A program made the translations under genes and the position numbers. Below are positions 55,422 to 64,000 of a stretch of 64,000 bases of DNA, in pieces (position 1 is the first letter of the stretch; every line of letters starts with the position of its first letter). The notes under the pieces are model-generated. The model was not told where the DNA came from, searched no databases, and saw nothing but the letters and a program-made list of their open reading frames with translations. This DNA comes from Gambelia wislizenii (Eukaryota; Chordata; Lepidosauria; Squamata; Crotaphytidae), in NCBI GenBank assembly GCA_030847615.1, contig JAUMIR010000003.1, positions 28,208,501 through 28,272,500 of the forward strand, read 5' to 3'.

Positions 55422-56704
55422 TGCAGCTCACAAAGATAGGAAGTAGGTCAGAAAATGAGATGCCCCCCCTAGTTTAGAAAGGAATCTAAATATTTTGCTG
55501 TAGGTTAAAAAATAGAGCCAAACCCGTAGTCTCTGGGTCTCACTCTAGTTTAGAGCCAACAAATGACTGAATATAGATTCATCCCAAGACAGGCTTTAAA
55601 AGCTAATCAACACTCCAAGCTTTGTATCCAGCTGGGCAAATTGTCAGTTTAACTTTCTCTCACCATGAAATCTTGTAATTCTCAAGTTCTTTCAGCTGAA
55701 TGAATGAAGAAATATGCAAAATTTACAAAGTTCTCATTCAAATGAGAATCAAATGAAATACTTACTCATCTGTATTCCAGAGTCAAATTTAGGGGCCCCA
55801 CATGCATTCTTTAACTATCAGAAGTTTATTCTCTTTGTAATGAAATGTGTGTAAAATTTTACAAAAGCTAAGTGCTAAAAAAGTTTATAAAATGTGAAGG
55901 CAGGGTCATGTTAATGTTTTCTTTTGCCATGGACTAAGGCATCAGACAGCTTATCAATGCAGTAAGTCCCCAATATATGATGGAAAACATATTTTGGCTG
56001 CCCTTTGTATCTTGCAAATATACACTCCAACGCAATTATTAATCTGTACATTGACCCGAAGTTTTGTTTGTTGGCATGTGCAAAGTTAATGTTTTCAACT
56101 GTATTCAGAATATAGACCCAAGTGAAGAAAGGTTAAACACCAGCTTTTCATGAGCTTTCAAGCTCAATTACATATTCAGCTGATACATTTTCCCCCCATT
56201 TGGCAACATTTGAAACCTTTTGTCTGGGTGAATTGCTTGATAGGTTAGTTTGGCAAGAGACCATGGTAATAACATTCTCTTTAAAAAAAGAAGATGTCTC
56301 CTAATGTCTCTTGATGTCTAGAAGCTTCTTTTTTCATATTTTCTTCATTTTAGTGTTATTCTTTGTGGGTTCTACACCTCAAGCTATGAATAAAGCTGCA
56401 CAATTAATTCAACAGAAAGTTTCATGAAAGTATTTTTATTCTTGAATGAAAGATTTTTGTGACCTTTTCCAGTCTCATAAATATCTTGGCTTAAGCACAT
56501 ACGTCTGATGTTGACTCTTCCTGAAACAAAAGAAAAATTAACCCAGTCATTAAGATGATAATCTTATGCAAACTTATTGGGGAGTAAGCCAGCACTAACC
56601 TCAGTGGGCTTTATTTCTAAATAAGCTTATTTAAGATTTTGCTCATTGTGTAAACATAGTGGCTGAGTTCCTACATTGCCTATTTAGTCACAAAGACATA
56701 ACTA
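55422..56704. other. No feature recognised
   Basis: AT-rich, with no open frame over 60 codons and no repeat I can identify. Confidence 0.5.
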
Positions 56705-57611
56705 TGTTAGTCTGGCCTACAACCCCCTTCCCACAGTATCTCATAATTGGAAATATTGGACACTTTTCAGGGTCAGGTTGGCTAGGGCAAACCAAAAGTC
56801 AGTTGGAGGTCACAATGACCTGGGGTGTGTCTTAGAAATATGATAGCAGGAAAGCCCAAATTAGGATTGTGAGGAAGACCCTTATTAAACACAGTCATTA
56901 AGGAGGTATGTGTTAATTCCAGCCCTGGGCATCTCGGCAATGATTAGTCAAAGAATTAAGTGACCATTCCCAAATCTATCCCTACAGAAATCTTTCCTAT
57001 ATCCCCTCCTGTTCAGCCTTGTGAGGTTGTCATAAACTCATTAATTTTGATCTCCCATCAAGTAAATCAATCAGCTGAGTTTCATTTTCCTTTGTCAGAA
57101 GAGCCAGCTACCCATTGTTAAAGCCAGAACATGCCTTCAAGGCATGAGATGGGTTATAAATATTACAGCCCCCACTATAGCAAAGTCTGTGGAGGGACCT
57201 GGCCACTCTTTCTCGATGCATCAAGGATCAGGGCTTTGCTGTGTCACCTTCAGATGCCAGGCTGACTTCCTTCGGTACATGGAACTTTCTTCTCCGAAGA
57301 CTGGTAATTATTTCCCTCTTACCTTGATAACTATTTTCAACCCTTCCAACTTCCTTTTCTGATAGCCTCATATGGTTTGTAAGAGTGTAGATTCTTGTGT
57401 ATTAGTCTATGTCTTTCTAATAAAATACTTTCATTTACCTCAACTGGAGCCTCCTCTACATTTAGGTGAAAAAGTTAGGTGAAAAGATTTCTACAGTTAG
57501 GTGAAAAGATCCCCAAAGTTACCCTTTTCTCACAGGCCAACAATTCAAGCCAATAGATATACTCGCATCATGGGTGGGGCTCTAAAGCACCCCTCACCTC
57601 TTAGGGTTACA
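56705..57611 (+). mobile_element. Solo LTR, same family as 19186
   Basis: It begins TGTTAG and ends GGGTTACA. ACTA occurs directly before (56701-56704) and after (57612-57615). It has TATAAATA at 57155-57162 and AATAAA at 57419-57424. A short duplication of ttaggtgaaaa occurs around 57462-57500. There is no internal retroviral sequence. Confidence 0.85.
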
Positions 57612-57615
57612 ACTA

Positions 57616-59039
57616 AGTAACTTCTCCTGGCACATCTCTCCAACCTCCCTTAACAGCTATGCCCCTCCAAGCTGCTGATCTGGGTGCAGTAGAATGATGT
57701 TTCCATCCCTCTCCTGACAGCAAAAAAGGCTGTGAAAATCAGAAGCAGGACCCCTCTCACATTTCCTCATTGTAGTCCCACTCACTCATGGGAAGAGACT
57801 GGAATGTCATTCTGCAGACCTCCATTGCTCAGTGCATACTTGTGATTGTGATTGCATAATATTGGTGTGAGCCACCTTGGGTTCCACTCTGGGGGAAAGG
57901 TGGCATATAAAATAAATAAATAAATAAAATGAATATGGAGCAGTTACAGATCTGTAACTCCATACAGATCTGTATGCAATACAGGATGCAAGTCAATATA
58001 ATTATCTGGCATAACGGTGAGAAATGATGCATTTTGAAATACCAAAAAATGAATTAGATCAGTACTGCTCAAAGTGGTGGTTGAGGGACTGCCACAAGCC
58101 ATCAGCTACCAGTCCCTGGAGAGTGTCTAGGAAAGGAAAGTTGTAGCTAATCAACACAGATATGGTACGAGTCCCTAGCACTTTTTTTGGGGGGGGGGTG
58201 TGGATTGCTGGCCTGTGATGGGGAAACAAGTTCCATTTGGGATTCAAAAATAGACACACGGTGAATTGAAGATAGCAGTCTATATACTGACATGGTGCTG
58301 AACCTTTCCCTTACATTTCAGATTGCTATTGTTATTAGTAGGAAGCACAAGTTAGTCAATTATGTTGTTAAAATATTCTGAAAATGGTTGATCTGCTCTT
58401 CCTTTAGATTCCTAAGAGCTGAATAGATCTGCAGCTTCTAAAATTTCCCTGGCTGAAGATTTTTTTTCTGCATCTTGGCTCTATCTTACTTGGCCTTATG
58501 GTCAACGTCTGCCTTTCCCCTCACATTTGATAGCTTAAGAACCACTGACTTCAATGAAATGTATTCTCAGTATAACTCCATATACTTTTTGATGTCATGA
58601 TAAAAAATTATAGAGCTGGAGGGACCTTAGCCATCTCTGCTCATCCAGAGGCTGGGACAGTTTCTTCTTTGGACTGCAACTCTGAAAATCCCCAGCCAGC
58701 ATGACCATCTGGCTGGGGGATGCTCATATTTACAGTTCAAAATTATACTTTTCCAAGCAGCGGTCCAACAGCAGGCTCAAGGCAAGAAATACAAAGCAAG
58801 AACATCACCAAAAAGATGGACCTCTAGTTTCTGGTCAAAGCCCTTCAAGGAGTAAAATTACCCTTTAGGTAATTGGCTCCATTGTCGGATGACTCAAGCA
58901 GTTTCTCCAAATGTTCAGCCAACAACTTCCTCCCTTTCCTCCAAACTTAAACTCATTAAATCTAGTCCTGAGCAGCAGGGAAAAAGGAGATTATTAGACA
59001 AGCATCTAAAAATGTTCTTTTGCTACTATATTTTACAAT
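57616..59039. other. No gene; AATA run and short MITE
   Basis: AATA units at 57907-57930, a G run near 58188, and a foldback repeat at 58655-58762 (ttggactgcaactctg, acttttccaagc). No coding evidence. Confidence 0.4.
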
Positions 59040-59587
59040 TTAACTATTCTGGCATAATTACACTTCTTTTCATACTCTGCCATAGTCACAATACATAGAT
59101 ACCCCTTAATTCTGGCAATACAACAGCTCATGCTGCTTACTTCCATGTTTTTGGATAGGTAAGATTTTGGTGGTTCTCATGAGAAGATGCGAGCATACTT
59201 AAAAGCCTAAAAACACCTAAATAAAAAAACAAAACAAACACACAAGCACTGAAACATACTTTGACATTTGCAAGTAAGACAGGGAGGGTCATAAAAAGAG
59301 TGTCCCATACCTAGTTTTTGCGTTCTCATGCAGAAGTATTCTGGCGGGGACCACCCATTGACGCTGGAATCATGCCAGCAGAATGGGGCATGGTTTCGCA
59401 CACAAGCAATGCCATGACAAAAACACCATGGGAGATCAATTGGTGGCTTCTTCCTGCTAATAGAAAAGAATGTCCTCCTAACAGCAGCATGCTTGCAGAA
59501 TGCTGGGGCGTGATGTGTAGTAGTGAAGCCCTTTTGTGGTCTCATTTCAATGTTATAACACTATATTTGCCATGTCTGATAATCTCC
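59040..59587. mobile_element. MITE B, copy 3, degenerate
   Basis: It contains gtggttctcatgagaagatg, a gaccacccattgacgctgg block and the decayed right end tgtctgataatctcc. It aligns with 52920-54171 without the LINE. The left boundary is approximate. Confidence 0.5.
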
Positions 59588-61699
59588 AATGTCTTTGCCT
59601 TCTTCTTCATAGTTGATCTGCAGAGGAAAAGTCTGTTACCCATGAATCTGTCTTTGACACTACCCCACAAAAGTGGGTGTGTTGTGAAACTAGGAGACAG
59701 CCCATGGGGAGTGGGGACTGTCAGCTACCTCAAGATTTTTCATTCTTCAGCAAGAGTGAAAAGGTTGACTTTTTTAAAAAAGAAGTTTTGGGTAGTTTTC
59801 TAGTGCAGAAATGTTGGTTCTTGCACAAACCTGTTGCATTTTAAAAGGGAAAAAATTGCAATGTTTTCTATACAAAAACATTAGATAGCATTCTATTGGT
59901 GGTGGTGGTTATTGTTGTTGTTGTTGTTATTATTTATTTATTTATTTATTTAGCCACCTTTCCCCAGAGTGGGACCTAAAACAGTTCACAAATAAAACTG
60001 GAGTAGGCCCATTCAATCAGTTGCTGAATGGTGAGTCATTGGTAAATCCCATTGATCCAATGGGTCTAATATAGCTAGGACTAACAACAGGATTTAGGCC
60101 ATTGCTTTTTGCACAAAAAATATAGTTCTTGTGCAAATGAAATTTTCTACCTAAAATAACTGAAATACAAGAAAAGAAATCAAAAAGTGCAAAAACTCTC
60201 ACAATCCCACTCAAAGGGAATGATATTCATCCTTCCATGAGAGAATGAAATAAGCATTAACATCTGAGTAGTGGATAATGTCCAGTAGAGCAGCAGGTGA
60301 AGTCACCAGAGTCAGAGACTATTATATCTACTTTGCTACCCATTTTATTTTCTGGTAAACACTGTTAGAACAGTTAAATAATGCATTAAAGATTTTGGGA
60401 CCATGACTAAACTGAAGAAGCAATAAGCCCTACACTAGTGGGACAAGGGTTTGCAGTGAGTACACAGGCATATAAATGAGCTTCAGCAAAAAAGGCCAAT
60501 ACAATACTTGACAAAAATGTTCTGTTTAGATCCTTAAGCTTCAGTGTTAGTGGATGGCAATCAGAACACAATACCCGACAGGAAACATGAGTTGCAAGTG
60601 AGAACACAAGCATATAAATGAGCTGCACCAAACAAGGCCGATGTGATACTTCATTGAAATATCATGGGCACTTAAGTTCTAGGTGCCAATGTGAAGAGGA
60701 GGAAACCTTGAGCACAATAACATATCATGAAATAGGCTGTGCAAGTAAAATCAATTTTTGCAAGTGAAATCAAGTACATAAAATGAGCTGTACCAAGGAA
60801 GGTCAATTCAGTCCTTGATCAAAATTAGGCTTATCACTCCTTGAGCAAGGGGTTTATTCACCCAGATCTTTTGGCCCTGGGAAACATGGTAAGTAGGGAA
60901 GGAAAATAGTTTACCCATAGCAAAATCCATTGTACTACAAGGTTGTCAACCCATGAACACTCAAACAACAGAAAATCGCACTGAAAAGCTAGACCTTTGA
61001 GGCCCATGTATAAAATTGCAATACAAAGAAACTAGAAGGGAACTCCTAAAAGACCCCAACAAGTTCTGAGATGCTCAGAGAGAATGTGGTAATATGCAGG
61101 TTCCTTCTTCGGGACAGGGAAATGAAATAGTAAATGGAAAGTTGAAATACAGAGCAATTCTCAAGTAGATCCTGCAACAGGAATTCCCATTGGGAGAAAA
61201 AGGCACACCATGAGAGAATTATCTACACCACTTCTTTTCATGTCTACTGCAAAAATAAGAAACATGGAAAAGCAGTACATAAAGATAGGTAAGGCATTAT
61301 CTACTCAGAAATAAAAAGCTTTGGGGTACTGCAACCATTGATGTCTACAATGTACCGGTAGTTGCTCAAAGAAGACCTGAATGACGCCAGTGTCTATTTT
61401 TTCACATGGTACTTCATATGTTCCTTAAAAAAAAGTGTCTCTTGTGTTCTCTGCCAAGTACTCAGCAGTGGAAACAGAAAACTGCATGTTTGCTTAGGAG
61501 AATGACATACTGTATATTATTTAAGGGTGCCAGTGATAGATACACCTCACATTCCTAATCATTTCCCTCAGCACCTGATCATAAACCTATAACACAGGAA
61601 ATTCTTCCTTGTTTGATGTTCATCTGCTTCGGAGAGTATACACATACAGAATGTAGGAAGTTACTTTAACATTACCATCATAGTTCAAAGACCTCTGTA
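59588..61699. other. No gene; simple repeats and one duplicated segment
   Basis: GTT and TTTA repeats lie at 59897-59953. Two segments near 60440-60500 and 60590-60640 share gcatataaatgagct and caaaaaaggccaat-like sequence (with a third trace near 60778), a degenerate tandem or dispersed repeat. Nothing coding. Confidence 0.4.
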
Positions 61700-62149
61700 A
61701 CGATACCCATCACCCCCAAATTGCAAAACCCTCATCCTGGTTCACTTACAATTGGCAATAATTTTATATCAATCTGGTCAACCCTGGACCTTTCACAGGC
61801 TGAGGAGAAACATAGAAACACCGAGAATAGCACAGTAGCAAGCCAAGAAGGGGCCCCTCAGCTTCCTCAAATATTCACATCTTCATACAACCAGTCAACA
61901 TCTTTTGATGTAGGAAAAGGTTCTTCCTGCTTTGTGGCTAGAAAGGCAGACATCCTTCTATACAGTTGGAAATTTTCATTCCCATGCTAAACCTGTTCTT
62001 CTTCCTCATATCTGCAAGTCAGTAGGAACGTAGCTGGTCCTCAGTCATCCCATTCAAAGAAGCCCCCCTTCTCTCAGTTCCTGGCTAGTCCAGAATCCCT
62101 TTGTTAAAACCAATGGGAACTATCTGAAGACAAATGGTTCTATTATCCA

Positions 62150-62710
62150 GATGGAACTTTCAAAGGGTATTTTACCTATAAAACCCCCTCAAAATCTTAG
62201 TTTGTTGGTGGGATCCCACTTTGCTCCTGAACCCACATCACTTCATCCCTTGATTCCCCCCCCCCAGTGCCTCCTCTTGTATCTCACTAAAGATTTGCCA
62301 CCCCAGGCAATCCCTTCCCCTGCTTCTATAACTTTAACTTCCCTTCCTAAGTTCTGCCCACCCCACTTTTGGTGCAACTGCTGCTGCTGCTACTCATAAT
62401 GCTGCTTCTTGTGAAGAGAGCTCTAGCTTCAAGATTAGGTGCTGTATCACTCCAAAAGCCTTAGACTAAATCCACTTCTAACTATTTTCCTGCTTTACCT
62501 CAACAGTCCTGTGTCCTTGAATAAGTGAATGAATGTGTGTGTGCACGTATGTGTGTGAATGTCCTTTAACAAAGTTTCATTAGTTATTTGTATCCCTGAC
62601 TCCATGTTTATTCCGGGCTCCACTGGTTTATACAGGGTTGAAGATTCCAAACATTAAGCAGCCTCTTGCACTGCCATTTGAGCTACTTTAATTTCCCAAT
62701 CTAAGATCAA
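62150..62710 (+). mobile_element. Probable decayed LTR, second family
   Basis: A TATA-like ctataaaaccccctc at 62176, a pyrimidine-rich stretch, tgtgtgtgtgcacgtatgtg, and tgccatttgagctac near 62671 resemble LTR 3' halves at 791 and 45241. The boundaries are uncertain. Confidence 0.35.
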
Positions 62711-62857
62711 TACATGACATTTCCACAAACACAAGAGTTTTGCATAACACTTCCTAAATCAGTTAGTTACTGTTATAATCACATTTTAAAAGAAGTACCG
62801 TAGCGCTTTATTTCTCCCATGTTCTTAAGAGTAATTGACCATGATGGACCCTTTTTC

Positions 62858-62985
62858 TTTAGAGATTATTAAACAGAGGTTGGATGGCCAGCTTTCAGGC
62901 AGCATATGGTTTTCCTGCGTTGGTGGGGCTGGATTAGGTTGTCTTTGGTGTACCTTCCAAATCAACAGTACTATGATTCTCTAAG
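62858..62985 (+). mobile_element. Old CR1 3' tail
   Basis: It contains attaaacagaggttggatggcc, gtggggctggattagg and agtactatgattctc in CR1 order. Diverged. Confidence 0.65.
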
Positions 62986-63300
62986 TTTTTTTTAAAAAAA
63001 ATCTGAATGCTACAAGTCACTAGCTGTGGCATATAACCCACCCCATTTGTGTGTCAACACCTACAATACAGCATGAAGGAGCTGCATAAGCAAGCATTCT
63101 TGTAACTATAACATATGCATATTTAAAATTACAGTTATGCTTCCAAAGATATCAAGTTATCACTCATTAAGTTGCAATTATAACACAATGCAGCTGTACT
63201 TTCATTATTGGAAATGGGAACTAATTACAGTAACTAGATATGCACAACTAATTACTTTCAGGCTCTGGTGTTTGTGTTATGTGTGTATGTGCATGCAGTA

Positions 63301-63495
63301 TGAGCTGTTCAGCAGTGGAATGCACTGCCTTGGAGTGTTGTAGAGTCTCCTTCTTTGCAGGTTTTAAAAAGAGGCTGGATGGCCGTCTGTCCAGAGTGCT
63401 TGGGAGTGCTTTGATTGTGTATTCCTGAAAGGCAGGGGGTTGGACTGGATGGCTCTTGTGGTCTCTTCCAACTCTATGATTCTATGATTCTATGT
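63301..63495 (+). mobile_element. CR1 LINE 3' end, 5'-truncated
   Basis: It starts gagctgttcagcagtggaat and ends with three ctatgattctatg units. It matches 36950-37145 of the long copy. Confidence 0.85.
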
Positions 63496-64000
63496 GTTCC
63501 TGAGCTTGGTAGTTTCTAAAAGTCATGAATTACAGTTATAGTGCCAAAACCCTGGGGAAAAGGCATTGGAAACTGTTATTTACAAGTGTAAATTAACTAT
63601 TTACTTGCTTGTGATGCAAAAGTAATTATATAGTTATTTTTTAATTATTTTTTTAAAAAATTCAGTACCACAAGCTGCTGGACTGTGGTATAAAATTTAC
63701 TTTCCTCCTGCCCCCCTTGTTTTTGTACGTCAACATCCAAGTAGGGCAGCACTTGAACCATGTGATATTCCTCCTCCACCATTACGTGTGGCCTATCCAC
63801 ACATGTGACAATAAAAGTAACTTAAAATTACAGTTGAAGCATAAAAGGAGTGAAGTCATCTCTCATTAAGATATAATTCTAACATAGTGTGGTAATAGAT
63901 TTATTATTAGAAAAGGAAATGTATTATAATTACAAGTTATTTATAATTAGTTATTTCTAAGCTCTGGTGTGTGTGTGTGTGTGTGTGTACACAATGGTCC
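63496..64000. other. No gene; (GT)n at the right edge
   Basis: AT-rich sequence with a GT run at 63968-63988. Confidence 0.6.

Overview
This window is intergenic or intronic vertebrate DNA. I recognise no exon of a host protein-coding gene and no functional tRNA, rRNA or CRISPR. The repeats point to a squamate reptile, most likely an iguanian-type lizard (inference): CR1 LINEs ending in the ATTCTATGAT repeat, SINEs with tRNA-like or 5S rRNA-like parts and ACAACA tails, a second LINE family with GA-rich tails, ERV-type solo LTRs, and many short terminal-inverted-repeat elements (Harbinger-like with TAA/TTA target duplications, hAT-like with an 8-bp duplication, pogo/Tigger-like with TA). Almost every long open frame lies in one of these elements or in stop-poor tandem repeats.

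Layout: 1-1086, a pogo-like element with a hairpin-rich interior inserted in an LTR. 2.65-3.7 kb, a LINE 3' end and a Tigger-like MITE. 5.59-7.55 kb, a five-deep nest of elements. 8.8-9.7 kb, a CpG-rich duplicated block. 10.8-11.1 kb, a tRNA-like SINE holding a 90-bp insertion. 12.3-16 kb, CR1, 5S-derived SINEs and a Harbinger-like MITE. 16.7-17.4 kb, a LINE. 17.9-20.1 kb, a pogo-like element filled by a GC-rich 64-bp minisatellite, then a solo LTR. 22.6-26.2 kb, SINEs and CR1 nested in CR1. 28.1-32 kb, a LINE and foldback MITEs. 32.0-37.3 kb, a SINE split by a Harbinger-like MITE that is split by a nearly full-length CR1. 37.8-43.5 kb, LINE fragments (one with a 5' inversion), SINEs and a split MITE. 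48-49.6 kb, minisatellites including a higher-order array. 51.5-55.4 kb, MITEs, a LINE inside a MITE and a 331-bp near-perfect hairpin. 56.7-57.6 kb, a second solo LTR. 59-64 kb, degenerate MITE, LTR and CR1 remnants.

The main coding unit is the CR1 at about 32.66-37.15 kb. ORF1 is intact and encodes a Cys-rich, coiled-coil and SGNH-esterase protein. ORF2 encodes an endonuclease and reverse transcriptase and is broken by one frameshift and one nonsense codon. Its 5' end carries a partial tandem duplication with three TGAGTCA sites and a TATA box. The other elements are non-autonomous; their transposases would have to be encoded elsewhere in the genome.
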